From Onchocerca lupi (lineage: Eukaryota; Nematoda; Chromadorea; Rhabditida; Onchocercidae): a stretch of 64,000 nt of DNA. Positions 23,162-35,048 of this stretch are shown here, in pieces; position 1 is the stretch's first letter, and every line of letters starts with the position of its first letter. The DNA is taken from contig JAOVVO010000259.1 in NCBI GenBank assembly GCA_028564675.1, positions 1 through 64,000 of the forward strand. Direction: 5' to 3'. The position numbers and the translations under genes are program-made. The notes under the pieces were generated by a model. The model searched no databases. It was not told the DNA's origin and worked only from the letters and a program-made list of their open reading frames with translations.

Positions 23162-26100
23162 ATGAATGATGCATCAACATTCTTTAAACATATCAAATTT
23201 CATAAACTCTTGAAACTTGGTGACTGCACTGCAAAACCGTGAATTTGCTGCAGAAAATTTATTATTACGCCTGAAATGCTGTTGCGAATTAAATTTTGCG
23301 GTTAGATTTTTTGATTTAATAAATTTTAGATTAAATTTTATATAATTTAAGAAAATAAACTTAAAATATTTCAAAAAATCTTTTAAATTGGAGTTTAAAT
23401 TTTTTTTGATCCCATGCTTTAGCATTTTTAAATTTTTTTTTTAAAAATTTAGTTTTATCATATTTGGCTGTTGTCATCGGATGGGCAACAGAAGGAAATA
23501 GAAAATTGGAAGAAGCATTGATGAAATCATACAATCGGAAACATCGTCCAGTTAAAAAAGATTCAACAACGATGCAAATTCAAATTTATCTTTTAATTGG
23601 ACATATTGAAAAAGTTGTATGATTTTTTTGATTGCTTTTCAAATATATAAATTTAAATTTCATTCATTAATTGGCTTAAAATTAAAACAAATTTTCTATT
23701 GTTGTATTGTTTTTTTTTTTTATTAATTTTTTGCAAATAAAGTTATTGAAGTTATTTTTGTTTTTCTTCGAATTGAATCATTATTTTTTATTATTATTAT
23801 TACTTTTTTTTTTTTTTTTTTACATTCAAAAATATAAATATTATTGAATGTAAAATAAAATAATAGGATGAGCATGAACAAACAATGTTACTTCATGGAT
23901 TATTATGGACATCATGGATCGATGAATATTTAAAATGGGATCCAAGTAAATTTAATAATACAAGACGAATTGCAATTGAAAGTTGGAAAATTTGGCAACC
24001 TGCTCTTTCGCTTTATAATAGGTTTTTCATATTTGTTTTTTTTTTCTTTTTTTTTTTTGAATCAGAAAAAATGAAGAAAATTGATTAAATTATAAGAAAA
24101 TATAATGAAATTGTATTTAAATTAATTAAAAGAAATGAAATATTTTCAATAAATAATATAATCAATTTTGGTTCATATATAAAATTCGTTTTTGTATTAT
24201 AATGAACTTATAATATCACTTTTCATTTGTTGATATATTGATTGATATTAATTATTTAATTTAAATTTTTTTTTTGATATTTTCCATTCTTTTAATATGT
24301 TTGATAATTTTTAATTTTTCACTATGTTAATTTCAACTTTCTTAGAAGAATTGGTGATTTTAATTTTTTAAGTGCTCTTGATAAAAATTCTATTTTTCTG
24401 ATAATTTCAACTTTTTCTAAACTGATCAATAATTTCAATCCTTTCGAAAGATCTGTTGATTTCGATTCTTTTTTTTAAATTTTATAAAAAGAAATATTCA
24501 CAAAATGATAGGTATATGATCTTTTGGTATTTGCATTGATCAAAATTTAGAAAAATTTATAGCAATTTAAACGGAATTATAATCCGGAAATATATTGTTA
24601 AAAAAAAAAAAAAATTAAATTTCAGTTTAAATCTAAGAATTGATTCAGTTAGCATACTAGTAAATTGAATGTTAAATATTAAATTAAATTTTTTATATGT
24701 TGAAATGGTTTTTTTTTCCTTTTTTTTTTTTTCTCAAACAGCAGTGGGAATAAATAATTTATTCTTCAACATAAAATTATTTGAAAAGAAAATTAAAAAA
24801 TGAATATCATACTTTAATTAGCTAAAAAAATTTTACAATATTATCATTTATCACTTATTCATTATCATTATTTATTTACGAATTTCCATTAAATTTTAGT
24901 GCACGTGGAAATAGTTGGTATTTATATATGAATGGTTTACCAGCATCGGTAAATAATGATGGTAAAGTTTGGGCATCTGGATCATTTACCTTTCATGTAA
25001 CATGTTTATTTGATTTTACTAATTATCCATATGATGAACAGGTAATGCTTATCAAATTTAGGATTGATAAATATTTTTATGCATTTTGAAATATAATTTT
25101 AGCAAATTTTAGTATTATTTTTTAATCTCAATTTTCTTATTTTAAATCTTTTTAAATTTTAAATTTTTAAAATTTATTGTATCTATTTTACTCTTTTACA
25201 TATCATATTCTATTTTTTTTTTTTTCAATTTTACTATTCTATTCTGTTTGCATAATTTTATATTTTGCAAAAATAACTTCATATTATTTTTTTTTTTGTT
25301 CATTCGTAATTTGAAGAAAAGTGTTAATTCAAATTCAATTTCCTTTTCATCCAATTAATCAATTCAATGAATTTCATATTTTCATTCAATTATATCATCA
25401 ATTTTTTGCTCAATTTCTCCGAATTTTGATTTTATTAATTTCGATTACAGGAATGTCCCATTGTTATTGCTGATTGGGTTTATGATTTGTCTAAGGTAAA
25501 TTTATCAGATCCGTCTGGAAATGCAGCTTTCAATAAACCAGCGATCAAACTTAGTTATGATCCGCTTGATAATACAAATACGAAACGTTATGTTGCAGGT
25601 ACAGATATTAGAAAATAATTAATATTAATTAAAATAGTAAAGATCATATTTTATTTACTTGATTTCGAAATTTTATCTTTTGCTTAGTTTATAGGAGCAA
25701 GTTTGAAATTCGAATTAAATGATCAAAAATTCAAAATGCTTATTTCAATTTAATTGTTTCGTTGTTTAGGATGTTGGGAAGTGAAAGATACATGGCGTCG
25801 TCAATGTTATTGGGGACCAACAGGTTGCAAAGATGAACCACCAGAGAGTCAGGCAAGAAATATGATTGAAATATTTATAATTTAAATTTTAATTAAAAAA
25901 TTAAATATTTTCTAGCAGTCAAATTTAAATATTTTCAACAGTAAAAATTATGCTACAATTGAAATACAAAAGGATAAATAACGAAATATATCCTTAACTT
26001 TATCCTTAACTAGAAATTGAAATATGTCAAGATTATATTATGACAGTGATAGTTTTTGTTTAATGCTTTTTCAAAACAAAATTTTTCTTTTTTTTTTTTT

Positions 26101-26549
26101 CTTTCAGAAAAGTAATAATTATTACTAGCAATTAGAATTACTATTGTAAGATAGATTAAATTAAATATACGAAATATGATTATAGTAATTAGGCGAAATA
26201 AGCACTATTAGATTAATGCATTAAATTTTCATTAAAAGTCTGAATCAAACTATCTGTTCCAGCCAGAATGGTTTTGGTCATTGATCGAATTTGGAATTCG
26301 AATTAAACGCAACGTACCATATTTTGGTCTAACAGTCATTTTACCTACTGTAAGACAATAATTTATATATGATATTGAAAAATGATGAAAATTAAAAACT
26401 AATAGAATTGATACGATTTTTCTATCTGAACATAAAATAATATATTATGAATTGAATTAAATAAAACAACAAAATGATGTGTATAAATAGAATTAGAAAT
26501 ATTCTATAATATTTCCATACTTTTTATGGTAAAATACCGGAATATTTGC

Positions 26550-26596
<47 letters not shown>

Positions 26597-28652
26597 ATTG
26601 AAATGATTTTTGATTTTTGATTCAATTCCACAGATTTTCCCCATACATAAATTGATAATTTAAAAGAATGAAATAATTGTTAGAGAAAAAAAAATTCTAA
26701 AAAAAAGCAAAAATGTTTTTTGAGAAAAATCATTAAACAATCGCACTCTCATTACTTCATTTTTTTTTCTTTTTTTAAATTTTTTCGATAAATTTTTGTG
26801 ATAAAATAGGAAAAATAGTGCGTTTTTAATCGTTGGTTCATCAAACTTTTATGGTAGTCTTTTGATTATTTAAACTTTTATATCTTAAATTTTATAAAAA
26901 AAAAAAAAAAAAAGATTTCTATTTATAAATATGCACTTTAGATAATTACTTGTTTTCTGACATTGATCGTTTTTTGGATTGATACATTGTCGTTGGCAAT
27001 TGCTACATCAGTAATGAATATTCTTTTACAAGGATTATATAGTTGGGAATTTATCAAAAATTTACCTCCTGGTAGCGGTGGTGTACCAAAAATAGGTAAA
27101 ATTGATATTTTTATCATTTTGATCAAAATTATGACAAAAAAAAATTTTTATTTGTTCAATAAATTAAAATTTTAGTTTAATTCAATGGTATAAATAAAAA
27201 AAAATTTTTAAACATTTCACACAATAAACATTTTAAAGCAAATAATTTATGTTTTAATTATTGTAATAAGTTATTGGTAATGATTGAAAGTTTAAAAATT
27301 TTGAATTTTTTTATAAAAATTTCATTAATATATTTTAGTGTCATTTTATGGTATGAATCTATCATTGACTGGATTAGCATTTATGCTACATGTTATTATT
27401 GCTTATTTAATTTATATTTTGCCTGAAAATTTGGAACTACCATTTCAGGTTTGATTTTTCTTTTAACAACTATTTTAACAAAAAAAAAGTTATTCAATTT
27501 TTGAATTTTTTTTCGAAATTTTTTCAAAATTTTGTTTAGACTTGATCAAAAACTTATTCCAGATTTTAAATCGCTTTCATGCTTAAAAGTTTTAAAAATT
27601 TTTTGTATTGTTTAGAATTAATTTTTGTTCATAAATTGTAAATCAATTAAAATGTTTTACTTTTTTTTTTTTCATCAACAAATTAATAATAATTGATTTC
27701 GTTTATTATCAATTCATTCTTTTCCTTTTTTTTTTAATGCTGCAGTTTACTGATATAACGGAACGATTGAAGCAAATGAGACCATTCAAAGTTAAAGGAT
27801 TTTCATTCGATCCACAAAAATAAGTTTCATTTTTTTTTTTGCGAATATTTTTTTTACTGATTTATTCAACCTTTTCTCCTATTTTTTTAGAATTCCACTT
27901 ATTTTAGTTCATTTAATTATTTCACTTAAATCGCCATCTAATTCAACTAATTTCACTTAGCTTAATATAACAATCATCAACTCCAATAACTATTTCAACT
28001 AATTTAATCAAACAGTGACTTTTACTAAAAAGAAAAAAATTATATTGCACATGAAATTTTTTTCATATTTAAATCGAAGATTATAAATTGTTAAAATTTG
28101 AATTCGTATAAATTGTTGTGCGTAAAAATTTTAGAACTTGATAAATTAACAAATAAGACGAAAATCGAACATAAATAACACTAGTTGAAGCTAATGTTGT
28201 CATATTATTTAATTAAATCGAAAAAATTTTCTATTTCCTATTTGACATCATCAAAATCAAACTGTTTGGTTGAATTTATAAAATATTGTAATGAAAATTT
28301 TGAGAATTGCCAAAACTTGATGCTAAAATTGGATTAATGATAATGATAATAGACCTGAATCTTATTTACTGAGAGTAATAGCCACTAATTTATTAATATA
28401 ATATTAATTAAAAAATAAGAATTGAGTTTAATACTTAACAGGTTCATTATAACGTTAATTAAGAATTAATTTTTGCTTAGATTTCATATATTTTACATGG
28501 ATTTATGATGCATGATTTTTAACAATTATTCCAATAGCATTTTTTTTTTTTTTTTTAGCTGTATATTAAAAGCTGAAATTTGAATAAAAATTGTTATCAA
28601 ATAGAAATATTGCAAGTGAAGGAAAATCTTTTTGTAAAAAAAATTAAATATA

Positions 28653-28683
<31 letters not shown>

Positions 28684-29705
28684 TGATTATAGAAAGAAAA
28701 ATTTATAAAATGTTTTTTGTAAAATTTGAAAATTTTTTAGAAAAAAATATTTATTATACAAATATCTAAAATTCAAATTTAAGCTTTTGACTGGTGGTTA
28801 TATAGATAACGAATATCAGGAACAAAATCATCAGGAGCAACAACAATATAACAATGCTATAGCGATTGATCAAAATCCTACATTTTCCTCTATTGTTACA
28901 AATGGAACAGAATTAGAATTGCGACCTGCAACTAATGTTTGCGACAATATAGCATTAACTGATAATACAAATTCAACACGTATCATTTTTTTTTTTTCTT
29001 TTTTTATAATGTTATAAATTGTTAAGCATACTCTAATTCTTTTGATGAATTACGATAATTTAAATGATAAATTATTAAATTAGCTTAAGATTTTTTTAAA
29101 TTTATTTTCCGAAGTTTCTCGCATTTTGTTAAAGTGTTTATTTATCTGAAAATTTGACTGAAATGATAATTGACTAAAAATAAATATTCATGTAAATTTA
29201 TAAAAACAATTAGATTATTAAATTATCTAATTCTAAGTAGATTATTGCAACTAGAATTTCTTTTCAACAGAATTTGAAAGCTCAGAATTTTATCAAATCG
29301 TGTTTTAAATTATAAAAAAATCTGAACACAATAAATTGAAGTTAAAGTGAAAATGAAAAAGGAAATTGATCTACCATATCTTTCCTGATTATTTCTATTT
29401 TCATTTTTTATCAAATCTTAGTTCGTAAGAAAAAACATGAAGTATTGCGTCATGAGCGTAGAAAAGGATTAATTACGTTAATAGTTACGAAAAAAATGCA
29501 AACATTATTTTCAGTTGCCAACTATTCGCAAAGTCGATCGCAAAGTAGGAATGAGATAACGATTGATGCAAATCCAAGAATCGTAAAGAATAGCGATATT
29601 ATAGAAAATGATCATATTGCTCAACAATTATATGTCATCCGAAGATTGATATTTTTTTTATTCCTTATTATTTATATCATTTCTATACCAATTTGCTTAT
29701 TCTAA
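23162..29705 (+). CDS. Cys-loop ligand-gated ion channel subunit (stop codon at exon 10/11 boundary)
   Basis: Exons 1-10 join in phase: 23162-23219, 23453-23616, 23867-24021, 24900-25041, 25451-25598, 25770-25852, 26263-26349, 26942-27095, 27339-27448, 27746-27823. A signal peptide (KLLKLVLSYLAVVIGWA) precedes an extracellular ligand-binding domain with the Cys-loop CLFDFTNYPYDEQEC and a C-x6-C in the loop C region (QCYWGPTGCKD). Next come M1 (YFGLTVILPTIITCFLTLIV), M2 and the link SWEFIKNLPPGSGGVPKI, and M3 (LSLTGLAFMLHVIIAYLIYI). Exon 10 ends DPQK then TAA. Exons 28784-28979 (Gln/Asn-rich cytoplasmic loop) and 29422-29705 (basic segment plus M4, RRLIFFLFLIIYIISIPICL) are in phase with each other and would complete a subunit of about 550 residues. 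Intron 6 has a GC donor (CAG|GCAAGA). No nAChR vicinal cysteine pair or GABA/glycine PAR motif is seen, so ligand and ion are not assignable. If the TAA is real, the product is 392 aa and lacks M4. Confidence 0.8.
26553..26593. repeat. 41-base poly-A run in channel intron 7
   Basis: An uninterrupted run of 41 A lies in the intron between exons 7 and 8 of the channel gene. Many runs of 15-25 A or T occur elsewhere, but this is the longest in the window. It may be a retroposon tail or a slippage product, and its length is a likely site of assembly error. Confidence 0.9.
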
Positions 29706-32700
29706 TTAACTGCTTTACGTTATGGCTCACATGATCATCATCACTTGAAACAAATGTTAACTTGAATATTTCACGATTCGAATTAAAAAAATTCTACTTA
29801 TTCATTTTAATCCATTTCAGCTTTATTTCAAATTCTTTCCATTCAATTTCATTTTCAGTTCTCGACTGAATCCAGTCAAACCTATTTCATATTAGTTTAC
29901 GCCGATTCAATTCAGTTAATTTTTCCATCTTTCGGTTTATTTTATCTTTAGTTTGATCTAAATATTTGTAATATTTTGATTAAATAATTTATGATTATAT
30001 TTAAACCTACTTTCATTAATAATAAATAAAATTATTCAAAGTGCATATGCAATAAGGGATTAAATGTTATTTGATAAAATTCAAAACAATACATTTATCA
30101 TACTTTGTAATAATTGATAGATTTTTGCTATGTTTATGTAAGTTGAAAAAAAATAATAATAATTCAGAAAATGTCACCGGTGTGATAAACACGCTCTTGC
30201 AATTATGCGGAAAAATTCCACTGATCGTATCAGTTTTAGCAGTGATGACGAAAACTGAGAATGAATTCATTCAGGAATAGAAATCCTGAATAACTATCCA
30301 TTTAAGTGATTATACTAGATAGGAAACCTGGAATTGATATTATAAATTTTAAATTCAACTTTTTTATTTTTCTTACCGCTATGTACTGCAATTTCGACAA
30401 ATTATATCAACCAAATTATATAAATCAAATTTTTAAAAAATTGCAGCTGTATACTTAAATATGAAGTATTGATTGCCTTTACTTCTTTTTTTTTTCGATT
30501 TTAAGCAGTTTTAAAGAAATTTTAAAAAATGGTTTGCTCCCCAACTATGTGTGATACTTGGATTGCTCTAAACATTGAATTTTAGTGAATTTGTTTGCAA
30601 TGAGCATTTCATAAAGTAAACACAAATACTAAAATTTTTCGTTTTCATTCTGATGCATTGAAATTGATAGGCAGTTATAATTCTAACGCATTTAAAAAGG
30701 GATTTTAAAAAAAAAATTCCAATTAAAATACTTGAAATTGAAATGATGACAGGATCCGGAAGATTAAAAAAGTTGAAGTCATCGAGAATTTTCAAGTGTC
30801 GAAAATTATTCTAAAATTTTGTGACAGGATAGCAGCAAGGAAGGAAGGTGAGAATGCATTAAAGTTAAAATGTATAATTAAATGTTTAAATTGAAATGAT
30901 TGAAATATTTGCAATCAATTATAGGAGGAAATAATCGGCAAGAAATTTGATTTGAATGTGTCTTGTTTATTTGTAATCAAAACATTAATTTATCTGAAAC
31001 ATTGATTGCTTACATTTAATAATTTTAATAATAATTTTCAATTATACCATCAAATATGTTCAAAATTTTGGAATGATCTTTTTCAGAGTACATTCGTAGG
31101 CAAAATAGAAATTCGTCTTAAAGCTTAGTCATTAAGAATTCATTTCTGAGCTTAGTCATAGAAAAATTAAGATTCTTTTAGCAGTTATAATGGTTTTAAA
31201 ATGTGAACAAAATAAAGAAGGTGAAAGCGAAAAAAAAAATTTCGCATTTCCATTAGAACTATGACTGATACATTTGTTTGAAAAATGATAAATAGCAATT
31301 GAAAATTTCAGACATATAACAAATAAGCGATACTTGAACTACTTCAATTTTGTTTAACAAATACTCCATAACTTGACTTGACAATACTTTATACTTACTA
31401 ATTGAATTTCAATAAAAATAATAGCTAATTCAGAAAGTGTGCCAAAAACATTACGTTTTGTGATGTTGCCATCATTACTGTAACATTATGCGTGGTATTT
31501 TTTAATGAAATATGACGGTTGGACAGGATTAAAATTAAGTTAATTGCTGAAGTTGCCATATTTTCTCTTTTTTTTCTGACTAAATTACTATAAAGATATT
31601 TTAGTATTTCATTTCTTTGAACTGTACTTTTTGCCATTGCTTTTCTCTGTTACTTTTGTATAATTATTCTTTTTTTTTTAATTCACATATTTAAATTTTT
31701 TATCACTTTATATATCTTATTACATAAATTGTATATGATCAGTGAAACAAAAAATAAATTAGACAGTTAATTATTTCAAACTTTTGTCGAAGAAGTTATC
31801 GTGAAAATTTCCTAAAGCTTGCAAAGACGGTGATGCAAAAAATCAAGAACAAAAAAATCAATCAGTGATGAAAAAAACAGAAAATTTAATGACTTTTTTA
31901 CATAAATTTTTGATTCCATTTTAAAAAAATAAAAAAAAAAAAAACATGAAATTCAGCTGACTAATTGGATAGATAAATCCTTCAATAATTACAAAAATGT
32001 TTGTGAACTTGAAAATTTCTTTAGTATACAAAGCTTATAGAGGAAATTTATGATTAAATAATTTGAATCATTATGAGACGTTAAATATTTAGCATTTCTA
32101 CTTTGCTTCTTTCTCTGAAAGTTATGCATATTTTTAGCACTGCATAGTTTTTGAAAATATTAAAAGTATATTGTTTAAAAAAATTCATTTTCATCAATGC
32201 CATGCTATAAACAAATTATCAAAACAGACTTTTTTTTGGTTTTAAAAAGAATATAGATGTAATGATATAGCTGAATTCATGAGAAAAATGTCACAAAAAT
32301 AATTGAAGTTATAAAAAAAATTTCATACAAAAGTCAATAAAAATACGTTCAGTATCTAATTCTATACATATGAGTTTTAAAATCTATATAACATACAAAA
32401 TAAATTTATGGAAAAAACGGTGGAAGAAACGTTCCACAGCATTGCTTTTGCTTATGATCATTGTTTATTATTATTATTTTTATTAAAATTACAATCACTT
32501 TGGTTAATTATATGAGCCATCACAAGATTTTTTATATTTCTACTCAATTTACCAGAAAATAGGAAAAGTAATTCATTTGAATGATTGCGAATTATGATTT
32601 TTTTTTAATTCGGTACTTTTCCGTGACAGCCGCAAATAATAAAATTTCAAATTTGATGTTTTTTTTTTTTATATTTTAATGGCAAAAACCACCATAATAT

Positions 32701-32765
32701 TTTGAAATTTGCTATGCATAATATATTCTTCAAAATAGGCCAATTGTGAAATTTGACTCAAATTA
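29706..32765. repeat. Duplicated linker segment, unit 1
   Basis: The DNA after the channel stop is shared with 46,300-48,660 (unit 2, with deletions) and, from about 30,570, with 58,300-61,590 (unit 3). About 30,830-31,900 and 59,150-60,180 look almost identical by eye. Near 32,408 it contains the same short frame (MEK.., AYDHCLLLLFLLKLQS) seen in units 2 and 3, here broken by TGA where the others have TGG. Similarity ends at about 32,765, just before where bestrophin exon 1 lies in units 2 and 3. A minus-strand frame at 31425-31637 is frameshifted in unit 3, so I do not call it a gene. Confidence 0.8.
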
Positions 32766-32952
32766 GCGCGAACTCAGATATCGCGATATTCCAATCAAAT
32801 TCCAAACAAGTGAACAATCAAACGAATTCCTCATTGTAAATCAATTTAACCAATATTGTGAATGATTTTACATTCCTTAGATTTATTTCCCATGCTTTTT
32901 CTGCTTTCATGTCTTTGTATTCCTGTCAGGAAATGCCTTTGTTATCAATCGC

Positions 32953-33210
32953 TCATAATACTCTTCTAAATTCACATTTTTGTGCATATTCACATCCTAA
33001 TCTTCTCATTAGAAATGTGCGATGCTTATGTTTGTAGTCAGGATCAACAGTTTCCGGTGTTTGATATAAACCACTCCCATCTTTAATACATACAAATCTA
33101 GTTGTATTAAGAAAATAGCTATCTTCAAATAAATATTTTATGATACGGTATGTCGGAAATTCCGAGGGATCCGTGATCTCAATCTTTATTTTTTTATCAT
33201 TTGTAAATTT
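32953..33210 (-). pseudogene. Unrecognised coding-like exon or gene fragment
   Basis: An 85-codon open frame on the minus strand, without a usable start codon, has balanced protein-like composition. Segments are DPSEFPTYRIIKYLFEDSYF, CIKDGSGLYQTPETVDPDYK and RTFLMRRLGCEYAQKCEFRR, ending at a TGA. It is not a low-complexity A+T frame, and such composition is rare in non-coding DNA here. No good acceptor precedes it and no partner exon was found; a TAA lies just upstream. I do not recognise the family. It may be a stranded exon of a host gene or a piece of a mobile element carried in with the adjacent BEL/Pao insertions. Confidence 0.4.
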
Positions 33211-33469
33211 TTATTGCTAAATTTGATGTTCATTCCATTATCTCCTTCCTACTGCACCTTTTTGAGATAATTTTGTAAACAACCTTCTTAGTCCTTATGG
33301 GACAAGATTGTTGTATTTCATAATAATCTGTTACTGTTGTGATTCATAACTGTTAATAAATGTTGTTTGGCACTTTTCCAACATTTAGGGAGCTTTTTTA
33401 AATTTTTCGAATTATTTCTATATTCATCTTAAAACTTTTACTCTCTCTCTCTTTGTTGTTATCGAATTA

Positions 33470-33740
33470 TAATCTACGTCATGTCGTGTGTACAGTTTTT
33501 GCAATAAAAGGTTCAATTACCCAAGTTTGAGATTGAGAATCAACGCAATTCAAATCGATTGTCGATTCGGTAACTGTACCTATAGATCAAGAATAGAAGC
33601 TCAAGTAAGGTCCGACTGGTAACGCAGCACAATAGCTCACGAGCACTAACGTAAGTTATTAACTGTCAACTTCAAATTGAGATTCATCTTTCGTCAAGAA
33701 AAACTCAATAGTCAATTTTTTGGTGCCCGAGGTGAGGTTC
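33470..33740 (+). repeat. Probable BEL/Pao LTR end with primer-binding-like site
   Basis: An aataaaaggttcaattaccc motif at about 33,502, resembling aataaaggtttaattaccc at about 37,050 and a diverged copy near 58,943, looks like the R/U5 part of an LTR with a polyadenylation signal. It is followed at 33,721 by tggtgcccgaggtgagg. The same 17 bases recur at 35,049 ahead of a gag frame, as expected for a primer-binding site starting TGG. LTR borders could not be defined. Confidence 0.5.
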
Positions 33741-34817
33741 TTCCAAAATTCGAGAAGATTGTTCCGGCTTAGGTATTATTGTTTTTTGATCAGTATCCAC
33801 ATGTGAAAGCTGGCTGCATTTGACCTGCTCATTTACCTTAATCAAATTTGATAAAAAACTTCTAAGCTTTATTACTAACCACGGTTTATCTGTTTCCTTT
33901 TGATGGTACACTTTTTCCAATATCTATCGTGGCAGTCTGCATTCTATTGAAGTTTCGATACTTTTGTGCTCCAGATTTTCGCCTAATGCCTGTAATTGGC
34001 GTAATACTCGTTCTATCGCTTCGATTGTTCCAATCCACTCTTTTTCATATTTTTTTTTTTTTTTTTTTTTTTGATAGATTGGAATCCATTATATAACATT
34101 TTTATTATCATCGATGGTTCGACATATTTGTCTTTTAACAACTTTATTATGACTTCATAATTTTCAGGAGCTATCTCGTACCCTTTCACTGCGTGTAGAG
34201 CATTTCCTTTTAAGCATGAATGCAAATAGTTCAGCTTTTGGATTTCCGGTATCGCTTGTGAATGAACGGCGGCACTAAAGCTACTCCAAAACTGTCTCCT
34301 GTCTTGGATCACCGTTGAAAGTGGGTAACGACAGTTGAGGGAGATTGATCATGTGTTGTATATTTGGTATGTTTGACGACTCTGTTGCACTTCGTGGCTC
34401 TTGTGAGAGTCATGACAATTTCCGGTCGATTTCATTTTGTGCATTTTCAGAGTTATAACTCCCTCTTTTCCATTCTGGATTATTCGGAATAATCCCAAGT
34501 TTCGTTTCCTTTCGTTATCTCCTCATATTTTTCGTCCTCAGCATTTCTTCTTTTCTCAGTGGGTGTTTTTTGAATATATTCGAACCATTTGTCATTGGTT
34601 GCTTCCAGTGTGTCGATGTATAACTGAACTCTTAGAATTTTTTCTTCAATCTCTCGGCTTCTTGCTTCATAAGTTTCTTGTTGTCCTTCCACTGACTCGA
34701 TTGGCTTGCAGGCGTTGATTGCATTGAATTGACGTTTCCATCTTTGCGACAATGTTTGCTGCCATTTTTAAAACCTCGCTTCTGGGTACCAAAACGGTGT
34801 GGACGCTTCCCAGTCAA
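33706..34817 (-). mobile_element. BEL/Pao gag relic, minus strand
   Basis: Broken minus-strand frames encode a gag-like protein. A helical N-terminal part lies at 34752-34480 (VQLYIDTLEATNDKWFEYIQ). A gag core follows at 34312-34100 (RRQFWSSFSAAVHSQAIPEI, LKGNALHAVKGYEIAPENYE, IIKLLKDKYVEP), then a degenerate tail to 33,706. The same motifs occur in the plus-strand gag at 35.2-35.65 kb, so two related elements lie head to head around 34.8-35.0 kb. A run of 20 T at about 34052-34071 interrupts the frame. Inactive. Confidence 0.75.
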
Positions 34818-34990
34818 CTACGAGACTCGACACAGTTAGTCCAACTCATATGAACTCGACTCAACCAACTCGACTCTCCACAACTTAGCCCAACTTGACT
34901 GGACTCAACTCAGTCAATCGACTCGACATAACTCAGCCCAACTCAACTCGACGTAACTCAGCTCAACTCGCCTGGACTCACTGGTGGTAT
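34810..34990. repeat. Degenerate tandem repeat of an ACTCGAC/ACTCAAC unit
   Basis: About 170 bases consist of imperfect short repeats built from actcgactcaac, caactcgac and gactcaactcag variants with a period near 10-15 bases. Its base composition stands out from the surroundings. It sits between the two head-to-head gag frames, immediately upstream of the primer-binding-like site at 35,049, and is probably part of an LTR or untranslated leader. Confidence 0.75.
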
Positions 34991-35048
34991 TTTGCTATTG
35001 ATCGACATCACTTACCACGATTCGGAACTATTCACGACGAAAATTAAT

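Noticed and set aside
31425..31637. 70-codon minus-strand frame in linker unit 1
   Set aside because: The nearly identical unit 3 copy (about 59,745-59,960) has a one-base loss that breaks the frame, and composition is not protein-like enough.
34437..34718. 93-codon plus-strand frame
   Set aside because: Antisense of the minus-strand BEL/Pao gag at 34,752-34,480.
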